DNA of 64,000 bases. Source: Aporhodopirellula aestuarii. Lineage in GTDB: Bacteria; Planctomycetota; Planctomycetia; Pirellulales; Pirellulaceae. Position 1 is the first letter of the stretch; the number at the start of each line of letters is the position of its first letter. Positions 36,087 through 46,619 of the stretch are shown here, one piece after another. Location of the stretch: NCBI RefSeq assembly GCF_023701485.1, contig NZ_JAMQBK010000063.1, positions 53,143-117,142 of the forward strand, written 5' to 3'. Position numbers and translations under genes: made by a program. The notes beneath the pieces were generated by a model that worked only from the letters and a program-made list of their open reading frames with translations, ran no database searches and had not been told where the DNA came from.

Positions 36087-36797
36087 TCAACTTGATTGAT
36101 CAAAAAGTGAGGCTTGCATCCGTTCGTCGAACCGTCGATCGAATTCTGCAAAGAGTTTGACAATCTCGGGGCGATCGAGAACTTCTTGGACTTTAGCCGC
36201 TCCGCTTTCAATGTCGTCAGAGGTTTCCAGCGTGTCGGAATGAGTGTTGTTTTTGCTCGCGATTCGTTTGGCAGATTCCATCGCGTCGGTTTTCCATCCG
36301 CTAACGCTCGCCAGCGCATCACTCATCGCGGCACGTGCGACACGAAAGTCCATTCTGGCAAACGACTCCTCAAACGACATTCGCATCTGCGCCGCGTAGG
36401 CCGGGTCGATTGCTATTTCGTCGTTGGTGATGTATCGCCGTAGGGTTCGGCCGAGCAGAACCATTCGCATGATCTCTAACGGAACGCCACGAACGGAGGT
36501 TACTACCGAAACAATTTTTCGAATTGGGAACAGAAGTAATTTTAACGGCGCCTTAGCGACGGTTGCCAAGCATCCACCGAGGCACCCTCCGCCACTGGAG
36601 TAGTACGGTTTGAGTGTTTCGAGGGAGACGCCGGTTTGGGAGCCTTCGGTCGCCAGCGTACGGGACACGACGAATCGTCGGCACTGATCCCGCACGAGAT
36701 CATCAACGAACGGGATCGGGATAAAACGAGAGGATGCTGACACGATTCCAGCCAGGATCCACTGATGCGTCAACCAATCGGAGGAGACTTCGGGCAC
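36087..36797 (-). CDS. Unrecognised membrane-associated protein
   Basis: 236 residues from GTG 36797, two bases after the stop of a 61-residue gene. WILAGIVSASSRFIPIPFVDDLVRDQCRRFVVSRTL opens with a hydrophobic helix; a Gly/Cys stretch YYSSGGGCLGGCLATVAKAPLKLLLFPIRKIVSVV follows near residue 67, then a long amphipathic helical C-terminal half (SKNNTHSDTLETSDDIESGAAKVQEVLDRPEIV). It may sit on the inner face of the membrane. I cannot assign a family. Confidence 0.72.
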   Translation of the reverse strand: MPEVSSDWLTHQWILAGIVSASSRFIPIPFVDDLVRDQCRRFVVSRTLATEGSQTGVSLETLKPYYSSGGGCLGGCLATVAKAPLKLLLFPIRKIVSVVTSVRGVPLEIMRMVLLGRTLRRYITNDEIAIDPAYAAQMRMSFEESFARMDFRVARAAMSDALASVSGWKTDAMESAKRIASKNNTHSDTLETSDDIESGAAKVQEVLDRPEIVKLFAEFDRRFDERMQASLFDQSS

Positions 36798-36800
36798 TTG

Positions 36801-36986
36801 TTAGATCTTGGGTTTCGTGGAGATGATCGTTGCCCGTTCGCAACGCGGAACCACAACTCCGGCGCGAAGCATTTGGCGATCGGATTGATCGATCAACAAT
36901 GCGAGGCGATGTATCCAGCGTCGCAAAGTCGTCAGTGGATGGGCCGCGATATGATACACGCTCGATGGTGCGGAAGTTGCTGACAT
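36801..36986 (-). CDS. Small 61-residue protein
   Basis: MSATSAPSSVYHIAAHPLTTL and on; 61 residues with a good ribosome site AGGGAG five bases before the ATG, better than most neighbours, and only two bases between its stop and the GTG of the next gene. The sequence is basic and partly amphipathic (LRRWIHRLALLIDQSDRQML), with no signal peptide. The ribosome site and spacing are the evidence that it is real; function unknown. Confidence 0.6.
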   Translation of the reverse strand: MSATSAPSSVYHIAAHPLTTLRRWIHRLALLIDQSDRQMLRAGVVVPRCERATIISTKPKI

Positions 36987-37028
36987 GAGAATCTCCCTGA
37001 GTAATGGAATGCTGGTGATTTCTCGCTA

Positions 37029-37045
37029 CGCATCTTTTGAGCCAA
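37029..37045 (-). promoter_or_regulatory. Weak sigma-54-like element before the small-protein operon
   Basis: TTGGCTCAAAAGATGCG on the minus strand: exact GG-N10-GC spacing with one mismatch in each box (TGGCTC, ATGC). Predicted start about 30 bases before ATG 36986. Confidence 0.35.
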
Positions 37046-37063
37046 ACGAACCACCGATTTTGA

Positions 37064-38545
37064 TTGAGTCCATTGACTGCTGAAAAAAGCGTTGAAAAGA
37101 AGCACGAGGCGTTCGGATTCCGGGCTTTATTGGCGGTTGCTATGCCGCTGGCTGCGACGGTTGGTTGCTTTTCAATCACGTTGTTTACCGATCGTACCCT
37201 GCTGATGTGGTACGGACCGACCTCCTCGGCGGCATCGGTATCGGCAGGCAACCTGTACTGGGCGGTGGTGTGTATTCCCGTGACCGCGATGGGGTTTATC
37301 ACGCCGCTGGTGGCGATGACGTTGGGCAGGAGTCGTCGGCGGGGCGCGGTAACGCGGCGGGCGTGGTCGTTGGTTTGGCAGTGTATTTGGCTAACCTTGG
37401 CCTGTGTGCCGCTGCTGGTGTTGGTCGGTTGGTTGAGTCCACGAATTTTTGAAGCGTTTGGTCACGAGCCCAATCTTGCGGGTGAGGAGGCACGGTACTT
37501 CCGGACGTTGTTGCTCGTTGCACCAGCGTCAATGTTGGAAGCTGGCCTGACGGCGTTTTTTATTGGGCGGCGGATAACACGGCCGATCCTGCGTACCAAT
37601 ATCGCCTCGGCGGTCGTCAACGTGATCCTGGACGTGTGGTTGATCTTTGGCGGGTTGGGGCTTCCCGCGATGGGCGTTTTGGGTGCGGCACTCGCAACCG
37701 CGATTGCGATGTGGATGAAGGCGTGTGTTTTCGCGGTGTTGTTATTTCGCGTGCGTTCCTTTGGCAGACATTTCGCGGAGGCGTGGCGTCCCAACCTCGA
37801 CGTCATTCGCGAGATCGTGCTTCCAGGTTCCGCGCTCGGTGTTCAACAGCTCATCCGGTCGAGCCTGTTTAGTTTTGTGTTGTTGGTCATCGGTGCTGCT
37901 TCGGTCACTGGGCTCGCGGCAACGTCTGCCGCTCTGAGTCTGTACCAGCTCCTATCGATTCCCGCGATTGGTCTGGCGACGGCGGTGACGGTGGTGACGG
38001 GGCAAGGATTCGCGGCGGGTGGTTCGGGGCTCGCGGGGATGGCTGTTCGTCGAGGATTGGTCATCGGGGCGGTCGGCGTCGTCTTGATGAGCGTCTTGCT
38101 GGTCGGCTTTCCGCATCAATTGTTGCGTATACCGTTGGGAGGTCTCGAAGCGGCTCAACGTGTTGTGATTGAACCGATCGCAGTCACGTTACTCGGATAT
38201 GCAGCCGTTTATGGCTTCGTTGACGTCGCGAGTTTGCTGATGGGAGCGGCGGTGAAGGGGATCGGAAAGACTTCAATCATCCTGGTCGCGACCGCGGTTC
38301 CGGGTGTGCTATCAGTCACGCTGGGATATGCACTGGCGCCCGATGGAGAGGCGGCGGTTACCCACTGGTGGACCGTCCTCGTTGTGTGGGCGGCCGCCCA
38401 ATCCGCGATCGTTGGCGGCGGAGTGGTCCAGCTATTCGGATTTCGCTCCGTAGTCGCAGCAAATCGTGGGCGAACGGTAGATGATCGCGATCAAGAGCAA
38501 CCGCCTCCGCACGCGGTGAGACGAGACCGTATCGAAGTGCGATGA
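37064..38545 (+). CDS. MATE family multidrug/cation antiporter
   Basis: 493 residues from TTG 37064, the first possible start after an in-frame stop; no clear ribosome site. About twelve membrane helices in two six-helix halves (AMPLAATVGCFSITLFTDRTLL..., and from about residue 255 VLPGSALGVQQLIRSSLFSFVLL). MATE motifs such as NIASAVVNVILDVWLIFGGLGLPAMGVLGAALAT are present. It would expel cationic compounds using an ion gradient. Unusually it begins with a hydrophilic head of 20 residues and ends with a basic tail. Confidence 0.88.
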   Translation: MSPLTAEKSVEKKHEAFGFRALLAVAMPLAATVGCFSITLFTDRTLLMWYGPTSSAASVSAGNLYWAVVCIPVTAMGFITPLVAMTLGRSRRRGAVTRRAWSLVWQCIWLTLACVPLLVLVGWLSPRIFEAFGHEPNLAGEEARYFRTLLLVAPASMLEAGLTAFFIGRRITRPILRTNIASAVVNVILDVWLIFGGLGLPAMGVLGAALATAIAMWMKACVFAVLLFRVRSFGRHFAEAWRPNLDVIREIVLPGSALGVQQLIRSSLFSFVLLVIGAASVTGLAATSAALSLYQLLSIPAIGLATAVTVVTGQGFAAGGSGLAGMAVRRGLVIGAVGVVLMSVLLVGFPHQLLRIPLGGLEAAQRVVIEPIAVTLLGYAAVYGFVDVASLLMGAAVKGIGKTSIILVATAVPGVLSVTLGYALAPDGEAAVTHWWTVLVVWAAAQSAIVGGGVVQLFGFRSVVAANRGRTVDDRDQEQPPPHAVRRDRIEVR

Positions 38546-38906
38546 AGTTCCGCCAAAAAAACGGTCTTGCCATGAGTCGCTTTGCAGCCTCTCCCATGAG
38601 ATGACTCCTATTCGACTGGCAAAGCGTACCCTGAGGAAAAGCGTCTACTGGTCTCGATTGCCAGTTGCGTTGGTGGTACGGCGAGTCTTGAGGAACGTCG
38701 CAAACGGGTGTTGTATCGAGGTCGGAGAAAGTTTTATGTGGTCGATGCGTAAGCTATTGCGACTACACAACGCTTGCATTCTCGATTCTTGAGAAAAAAA
38801 CTCATTCCAGATACGAGGTCAATGGCCGTGGTGTCGACATGCAAACGACAATGGGCCGCTAACGGATTAACCTGATTCGGTGGTGAGCCGAGACGATTGA
38901 ATTCGA
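38546..38906. other. Convergent intergenic stretch
   Basis: About 360 bases between the ends of the MATE and phosphoesterase-like genes. A 63-codon open frame at 38601 has no ribosome site and an unnatural composition, so I leave it out. A loose inverted repeat ACTGG/CCAGT near 38649-38667 is the only structure seen. Confidence 0.4.
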
Positions 38907-39644
38907 TCAGGAGACGAGTTGGGTTTCCTCATTTGTGATGAACTCCACACGGTCGAGGTCGGTTAAGTCGACGATCGTGGCGGAGCCTTCGCTGATTCGG
39001 CCGGGGTTGATCACGCGGCTTGTCCCCAAGCGTTTGCAATTGCGATTACTGGTTTCACCCGCAACGACGGCCAGGACCGGATGCGTGCTGTTGATGATCT
39101 CGCTGGCGAGTTGCGTGTCGCCGGCAATGTCGGAATGAAGGCCGTCACCGATCGATCCCAAAATGGGAGTTGTCAACATCAGCACGGTGTAGGGGACGCG
39201 AGCGTTTGCTACATCCCGAAGAAAATAGTCGGCGGACGATCGTGAGCAGCGAAGTCGATCATTCCAGGTATCAATGACTTCGTTGAGATCGCCGCCGAGA
39301 CCTGCGAAGAGGACGTTCTGTTCGACATGATGTGTCGCATGAACACAATGCAGTTTGGCATTGTTGCGTTCTTCCATTAGGATCAATCGCATGAAGTCCG
39401 CCATCGGCACGTCGTGCTCGCCCGGCAAAATGATTGCGATGCGATCGGTGCGTTTGACGGTTTCGAATAGTTCGCGGTAGAACAGCTTTTGCTCCGCCGG
39501 CATCTTGCGATCGTAACCATTTGATCCATGCCACAACCCGGCGATCAGGATGGCGTCAGGTTGGTGTCTTTGGGTGAATGTTTGGAGGTGTTCGAGGCTA
39601 TGCGGATCACCGTCGAACCGTCCACAGACCAAGAGTCGTTTCAT
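38907..39644 (-). CDS. Degenerate calcineurin-like metallophosphoesterase
   Basis: 245 residues. The order follows the metallophosphoesterase fold: MKRLLVCGRFDGDPHSLEHL, then ILIAGLWHGSNG, IIL-PGEHDVPMADFM, and late VLAVVAGETSNRN plus VINPGRISEGSATIVDL. But the metal ligands of the usual D-x-H, GDxxD, GNH[DE] and GHxH set are replaced: GD becomes GL, GNHD becomes GEHD, and GHTH becomes GETS. So it is probably catalytically altered or a binding-only relative. It lies 189 bases after a zinc-ribbon gene on the same strand. Confidence 0.65.
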   Translation of the reverse strand: MKRLLVCGRFDGDPHSLEHLQTFTQRHQPDAILIAGLWHGSNGYDRKMPAEQKLFYRELFETVKRTDRIAIILPGEHDVPMADFMRLILMEERNNAKLHCVHATHHVEQNVLFAGLGGDLNEVIDTWNDRLRCSRSSADYFLRDVANARVPYTVLMLTTPILGSIGDGLHSDIAGDTQLASEIINSTHPVLAVVAGETSNRNCKRLGTSRVINPGRISEGSATIVDLTDLDRVEFITNEETQLVS

Positions 39645-39833
39645 CGTTGCCTCGCTTACTGAATGTATCGAAGAGTGATGGTTTGATTTCGATCATAGGA
39701 AGTAACCGCTGTGCCGAGAAAGCGTTGATCATTTGCGATCAAACTATCGGGGCTGGGCCTTGTTCGCGAAGTTGCCGGAGGTGCTCGCAAGCCGAGGATT
39801 GCTCCACCTCCGGCGATTGAATCCGCGACTGAG

Positions 39834-40148
39834 TCAACACAGACTGGCATTTTCCCGGCACTCATCGGTGTATTGACGAGTGACGGCATCGTTGGCGGGC
39901 ACGCAGGATCGCTGGTCTGGATGGTTGGATGTGTATTGCGGTTCTTCTTCCACCGCGTAACTGGCCAACAGCCCACAGGATGGGCACCTCCAACTGACGA
40001 CGGGCAATGTGGTTTCGTGTCCGAGCATGTATGAGCTGAAGTTGCCGCTGACCCAGAACAGGTTTTCGCGGTGGTACTCGCCATAGCGATCGAGCAGAAA
40101 CCCTTCTCGCATTTCGGTATGACAACCGGGGCATCGTGGACTGTTCAT
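39834..40148 (-). CDS. Zinc-ribbon protein (PF20097-like)
   Basis: 104 residues with a perfect AGGAGG ribosome site. Two cysteine pairs CPGCHTEMREGFLLDR and WRCPSCGLLASYAVEEE form one zinc ribbon around a short beta sheet (NLFWVSGNFSSYML). The C-terminal tail has two more Cys. Small zinc-ribbon proteins of this kind are common but have no assigned role. It is 28 bases after a PDZ gene and ends its operon. Confidence 0.8.
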   Translation of the reverse strand: MNSPRCPGCHTEMREGFLLDRYGEYHRENLFWVSGNFSSYMLGHETTLPVVSWRCPSCGLLASYAVEEEPQYTSNHPDQRSCVPANDAVTRQYTDECRENASLC

Positions 40149-40176
40149 GACAGGCCTCCTAAGAAATTTGAGTCAC

Positions 40177-41001
40177 TTAAAAATCGACGTTGGGCCAATT
40201 GAACAATTCCCGACGAAAGCCATTCCATTGCGGTACGTCGAATTGGAATCCGCCGATGGACCTGCCGTTACCGTTGTCGAGTGTTCGCAGCAATTGATCT
40301 TTGCGGTCTTCGGGAAGATTCTTGTCGGCCTCGATGGCGTCACGAACTTCATTTTGAGTTCCAGTGAATTCATGGCCGACGGAATCTCCATTAGCGTCCT
40401 TGTAGACAATTCGCACGGTGTATTTACCATCGACGTCTTTGGTCACGCTCAGTGTTTCAAACTCCTGCCATTGCGTGGAGTCGTCGAGATTGAACTGCGA
40501 GTCGACTTTGAACGAGGGACGCATTGAAAACCATGGGGTGTTAAGCCGTGAGTTCAAACCCGGCCAGTCATTTTTGTAAAGTCGTGCGCGTTTGGTTTCT
40601 TCGCCGAGTGTTACGGTTGCTGAATGCAATTTGCCGGCGTGGATGTATTCCAACTCCACCGTCGCACCGGGTTGGTCGTTTCGAACTTGCTTGACGAGTT
40701 GTTCGGTCGAGTAGATGTCTTGGTCGTTGTATCGAACCACGATGTCATGACGCTGGATTCCTGCGTTGTCAGCCGCAGAACCTTCGATGACGCTGGATAC
40801 CAATACCCCGCGATCTTGAGAAAGGACGTCGGGTAGATGGCTAGCGAGTGCCTCTGGAAGGGGCGAAACTGCGATTCCAAGTGTTGCCTGTGTTTCTGGC
40901 TCTGCGGGGGCAGTTGTTTGGTCAACGTCTTTGGCGAACCCGAGGCTCGTGATCATGCAGGTGGCCAGGAGAGTCAGTGTGAGGCGAGTGAACGTTTTCA
41001 T
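40177..41001 (-). CDS. Second exported PDZ protein
   Basis: 274 residues with an AAGGAGG ribosome site. Signal peptide to about 23 (TSLGFA-KD). One PDZ domain at about 40-128: LGIAVSPLPEALASHLPDVLSQDRGVLVSSVIEGSAADNAGIQRHDIVVRYNDQDIYS. No HtrA protease triad. The C-terminal half (KYTVRIVYKDANGDSVGHEFTGTQNEVRDAIEADKNLPEDRKDQLLRTLDN) is a beta/alpha region not recognised. Probably a periplasmic scaffold or substrate-recognition factor. Follows a two-helix membrane protein by 30 bases. Confidence 0.85.
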   Translation of the reverse strand: MKTFTRLTLTLLATCMITSLGFAKDVDQTTAPAEPETQATLGIAVSPLPEALASHLPDVLSQDRGVLVSSVIEGSAADNAGIQRHDIVVRYNDQDIYSTEQLVKQVRNDQPGATVELEYIHAGKLHSATVTLGEETKRARLYKNDWPGLNSRLNTPWFSMRPSFKVDSQFNLDDSTQWQEFETLSVTKDVDGKYTVRIVYKDANGDSVGHEFTGTQNEVRDAIEADKNLPEDRKDQLLRTLDNGNGRSIGGFQFDVPQWNGFRRELFNWPNVDF

Positions 41002-41031
41002 TTGAGATACCTCCTTTTTCTGTAGGCGGAT

Positions 41032-41526
41032 TCAAGATTGGTCAAAGAACGTGTTGATGGTGAGGCACAGCAGGCCGCATCCGGCGAGGAGATAGCACCA
41101 ATCAAACATTGGGCTTGCTTTCATCCACGGCCAAGCGGTGGTGAGATCGGCAACGCAAACGGCGATGAGTGTGATCGCCACAAGAAACGACACGAGGGTG
41201 AATAACTTCTCAAACGAGAAACCACGGAAAAATCGGCGGATCCTCGGAGCTTCACGACGGGGGCGGTGCAGTCGAGGGAGTGTCTCTACGTACTCGGTTT
41301 GCGAGTACGCAAACTCCGCGAACCCGACGCCGGCGTTCTCCCTGGTTGACGCCGGTGCAGATGGTTTTTCGCGTGGTTGCTCGGCGTGTGTCCGCGGCCT
41401 ATGGATACGCGCTGCCGGTGTCTTGGCGCGGGATGGACGACGTGGACGCTGTCTCGAGCGAGTGCCGGTTTGGTGAGGTGGTGACCCTTTGATGGTGGTA
41501 GACACGATCGGTTTCTCCGTTTGCAT
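41032..41526 (-). CDS. Small two-helix membrane protein with long basic N-terminus
   Basis: 164 residues. The first 100 are highly basic and Pro/Arg-rich (TRSRQRPRRPSRAKTPAARIHRPRTHAEQPREKP), probably disordered; two membrane helices follow (LFTLVSFLVAITLIAVCVADL and WCYLLAGCGLLCLTINTFF). First gene of the operon with the PDZ and zinc-ribbon proteins, and just behind a good sigma-54-type promoter. Unknown function; the basic tail could contact lipid or nucleic acid. Confidence 0.7.
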   Translation of the reverse strand: MQTEKPIVSTTIKGSPPHQTGTRSRQRPRRPSRAKTPAARIHRPRTHAEQPREKPSAPASTRENAGVGFAEFAYSQTEYVETLPRLHRPRREAPRIRRFFRGFSFEKLFTLVSFLVAITLIAVCVADLTTAWPWMKASPMFDWCYLLAGCGLLCLTINTFFDQS

Positions 41527-41555
41527 GTAGCATCGAAGTATCGTGACACGAAAAA

Positions 41556-41572
41556 AGCACGTCCCGTGCCAA
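41556..41572 (-). promoter_or_regulatory. Candidate sigma-54 promoter for the membrane/PDZ/zinc-ribbon operon
   Basis: TTGGCACGGGACGTGCT on the minus strand: TGGCAC intact and TTGC changed only to GTGC, nine of ten bases, with exact spacing. The predicted start leaves about 20 bases before ATG 41526. Confidence 0.7.
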
Positions 41573-41641
41573 GGTCACCGACTACCTGGCATGATGAGTC
41601 GGCAAGCCCGGGCGAGACCGTTGGACAGCGCGAGGTTTAAA

Positions 41642-42010
41642 TCAGGTGGCCAAATTGTCGTCGTTGGCGACAAATTGGCCGGCGAAGTGATACCGCCAAT
41701 TGACCCCGTGCGGGACTAAATCGTAGACCGCATTGTGCTGCGAAGGGGGCTCTTCGACAGGGACAATTTCGTCCGGATCGTCCGTTGAGAGCCTGGCGAT
41801 TTTCTCGCAGTTGATGGGGATCGTGATCGCTGGCGGGAGATGATAGAGCCGCGTGGAATCGACGGCGTGTTGGTATCCGTCGAGCGGCCCGCCGATGAAT
41901 TCGACCCATTCCACTTCATCAGAAGCCTGGAAATCCGCCGCTGAGGTGGAAGTGAACCAGTGTTCGAGCCATTTGCCTGCCTGGTTTAGAACGAATCCGA
42001 CATAGTCCAT
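41642..42010 (-). CDS. Unrecognised acidic protein
   Basis: 122 residues with AGGTG before ATG 42010. Acidic, no signal peptide or membrane helix. VEWVEFIGGPLDGYQHAV looks like the start of a small domain seen in other hypothetical proteins, where GGPLDG precedes a beta strand; YDLVPHGVNWRYHFAG follows at the end. The final codons overlap a hairpin at 41648-41680. Function unknown. Confidence 0.65.
   Translation of the reverse strand: MDYVGFVLNQAGKWLEHWFTSTSAADFQASDEVEWVEFIGGPLDGYQHAVDSTRLYHLPPAITIPINCEKIARLSTDDPDEIVPVEEPPSQHNAVYDLVPHGVNWRYHFAGQFVANDDNLAT
41648..41680 (-). repeat. Hairpin at the end of the 122-residue gene
   Basis: Arms of 13 bases (41648-41660 and 41668-41680) match at 12 positions around seven bases. 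It overlaps the last codons, so the codons are constrained to pair. It may act as a terminator, although only TGATTT follows on the minus strand. Confidence 0.6.
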
Positions 42011-42139
42011 CGAATCACCTCTGCAAGTTATGACAAAACTGATAACGCCATCACGAATACCCTACTGTAGCACGAACCGAGCGGTGCGATCACATTTTTT
42101 TCGAGACAGCCTGTCGTCGGAAACGCCATGGTGGCTCGA

Positions 42140-44644
<2,505 letters not shown>

Positions 44645-44672
44645 CGCTTCCATGAACGTGGGGGACGACAAA

Positions 44673-44689
44673 TTGGCACACTGCTTGCA
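44673..44689 (+). promoter_or_regulatory. Sigma-54 promoter of the NtrC-type regulator
   Basis: TTGGCACACTGCTTGCA matches all ten core bases of TGGCAC-N5-TTGC with exact GG-N10-GC spacing. Predicted start near 44700, leader about 95 bases. The product is a sigma-54 activator, so this suggests autoregulation. Confidence 0.85.
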
Positions 44690-44702
44690 ACCCGTGGTTA
44701 TT

Positions 44703-44719
44703 AGCAAATTCTCTGCCAA
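44703..44719 (-). promoter_or_regulatory. Sigma-54 promoter of the hybrid kinase
   Basis: On the minus strand TTGGCAGAGAATTTGCT has exact spacing and nine of ten core bases (TGGCAG for TGGCAC). Its start would fall near 44692, so it supports the shorter kinase start. It is about 30 bases from, and opposed to, the regulator promoter, so each promoter lies in the other's first transcribed bases. Confidence 0.75.
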
Positions 44720-44795
44720 TTTGGCCCTGCGGGATCGACTACGCGTTCATTGAAAGGATTTTTCGCTCTCACCTGAGAACGGCGGAACTTTCGCT

Positions 44796-46475
44796 ATGCC
44801 TCGAATCTTGGTTGTTGACGACGAACCTGCGGACTTGAATCTGGTTCGTCTCGCTCTGGAAAAACAAGCCTACGAAGTGGTCACGGCCCAGTGTGACAAG
44901 GAGGCCATGCGGCTGCTCCGCCAGCGTCGGATCGATGTCGCGGTTCTCGACGTGATGTTGCCCGATGGCGACGGTTTAAGCGTTCTGAAAAAGATTCGTG
45001 AAATCGACGAACATCTGCCTGTCATCTTTGTCACCTCGGGAGGTGAATCGAGCACCGCGATCCGTGCGATGAAACTCGGTGCGTTGGACTACCTGCTCAA
45101 ACCGATCAATGTCGCGGAACTTCGTCGTGTCGTTGCCCGCGCCCTGGAAATTCGCAGACTGACCGATGTTCCCGTCGAGATCAATTCGGACCGCATCTCG
45201 AGTGACATTCACTCCATCATCGGCCGTTGTGCGGCGATGCAAGAGGTTTACAAATCGATCGGGATTGTGGCCGCTCAAGACGTGACGGTTCTGATCCGTG
45301 GCGAGAGCGGAACGGGAAAGGAACTCGTCGCTCGAGCCCTGTACCAATTCAGCGAGCGAGTGCAGGGGCCATTCCTGGCGGTCAACTGTGCGGCGATTCC
45401 TGAAACGCTGCTCGAAAGCGAGCTGTTCGGTCACGAGAAAGGTGCGTTCACGGGTGCGGATCGGAAGCGGATTGGGAAGTTCGAACAGTGCAGCGGCGGG
45501 ACATTGTTCTTGGACGAAATCGGCGATATGTCGCCTGTTCTGCAAAGTAAATTGATTCGCGTGTTACAAGAAAAGCAATTCGAGCGTGTTGGCGGTAACG
45601 AAACGATCCGCTCCGACGTTCGGGTGATCGCGGCGACGCATCGTCATTTGGAGAAAATGGTCAGTGACGGGGAGTTCCGAGCCGACCTGTATTATCGACT
45701 TAATGGGTTTTCGATCCATTTGCCTCCGCTGCGTGATCGTGGTTCCGATCTCGATCTCTTGGTCGAGCATTTTCGATGTCACGCCTGTGGCGACTTAAAC
45801 AAGGAAGTCCGCATGGTCTCGCCCGACGCGATGCGGGCGCTCCGCGAGTACGACTGGCCCGGCAACGTCCGGGAACTGCAGAACGTGATACGTCAGGCCG
45901 TTTTGAAGACATCTGGGCCGGTATTGTTAGCCGATTTTTTGCCGAATTCTGTCGTGGACGCCACGTCGCCGAATCCCGTCGAGAACGATCCGCCGCTACC
46001 GGACAATGTTCAAGACTCAGCCGATCAGGCAATGGCCGCTGCACCGCCGCCAGCGGGAAAATCTGCGGACACCAATCCTAATGGCGTGGCCGAGCGTGGT
46101 GACTGTAGTCTGCCAGGGTTCAACTTTGATTCCCCTCACCTTTATGACGACGTGATCGGCGCGGTGGAACGTCGGCTCGTTAACGAAGTCCTCGAACGAA
46201 CCGGCGGAGACAAGACGGAGGCGGCCAGAAGGCTGGGGATCAATCCGGCGTTGCTGCGCAGCCGCGCGGCGCTGGATCTGCTCGATCTCGCCGCCTTGCA
46301 CGACCCCGACGAATCGGCGCCTCTGATCGGTCCCGGTATGACCATGGCAGAGATTGAAATGGAAGCGATCCGAAGAGCACTCAAAGAGACGAACGGATGC
46401 CGTAAGGCAGCGGCCAGGCGATTGGGGATTAGCACGCGAACGATGCAGCGACGGGTGAAGGAACTCGGTCTCTGA
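44796..46475 (+). CDS. NtrC-type sigma-54-dependent response regulator with two Fis-type HTH
   Basis: 559 residues. Receiver domain at 1-120 with acidic D-D, phosphoacceptor Asp in VAVLDVMLPDGDG, and Lys in YLLKP. AAA+ domain at about 143-380 with Walker A GESGTGKE, the sigma-54-contacting loop GAFTGAD, Walker B LFLDEIGDM and arginine-finger RADLYYRLNGFSIHLPPLRDR. After a Pro-rich linker come two tandem Fis-type helix-turn-helix units: residues about 465-492 (ERTGGDKTEAARRLGINPALLRSR) and 530-559 (KETNGCRKAAARRLGISTRTMQRR). One HTH is usual. It should activate sigma-54 promoters when phosphorylated. Confidence 0.94.
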   Translation: MPRILVVDDEPADLNLVRLALEKQAYEVVTAQCDKEAMRLLRQRRIDVAVLDVMLPDGDGLSVLKKIREIDEHLPVIFVTSGGESSTAIRAMKLGALDYLLKPINVAELRRVVARALEIRRLTDVPVEINSDRISSDIHSIIGRCAAMQEVYKSIGIVAAQDVTVLIRGESGTGKELVARALYQFSERVQGPFLAVNCAAIPETLLESELFGHEKGAFTGADRKRIGKFEQCSGGTLFLDEIGDMSPVLQSKLIRVLQEKQFERVGGNETIRSDVRVIAATHRHLEKMVSDGEFRADLYYRLNGFSIHLPPLRDRGSDLDLLVEHFRCHACGDLNKEVRMVSPDAMRALREYDWPGNVRELQNVIRQAVLKTSGPVLLADFLPNSVVDATSPNPVENDPPLPDNVQDSADQAMAAAPPPAGKSADTNPNGVAERGDCSLPGFNFDSPHLYDDVIGAVERRLVNEVLERTGGDKTEAARRLGINPALLRSRAALDLLDLAALHDPDESAPLIGPGMTMAEIEMEAIRRALKETNGCRKAAARRLGISTRTMQRRVKELGL

Positions 46476-46520
46476 ATCACTCTCGAAACCGATCTAGGTT
46501 GCGACCGGACATCATCGCAC

Positions 46521-46562
46521 AAAAAAGCCCGCACCACACTTTGGAAATGTGTGACGCGGGCT
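46521..46562 (-). terminator. Rho-independent terminator after the Hsp20 genes
   Basis: On the minus strand AGCCCGC...CACAC pairs with GTGTG...GCGGGCT, followed by TTTTTTG. It lies about 60 bases past the stop of the second Hsp20 gene. Confidence 0.85.
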
Positions 46563-46619
46563 AATCAGAACTCTCGGCGGAGACTATTGAGTTCTGACTG
46601 CGAATCAAACCCCAGCCGA

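Noticed and set aside
36965..36981. Sigma-54-like ATGGTGCGGAAGTTGCT before the MATE gene
   Set aside because: Spacing is right and TTGC is intact, but the -24 box TGGTGC has two changes and it lies inside the divergent small gene; too weak to call.
38601..38792. 63-codon open frame between the MATE and phosphoesterase-like genes
   Set aside because: No ribosome site, no signal peptide, and unusual content; convergent spacer is a more sensible reading.
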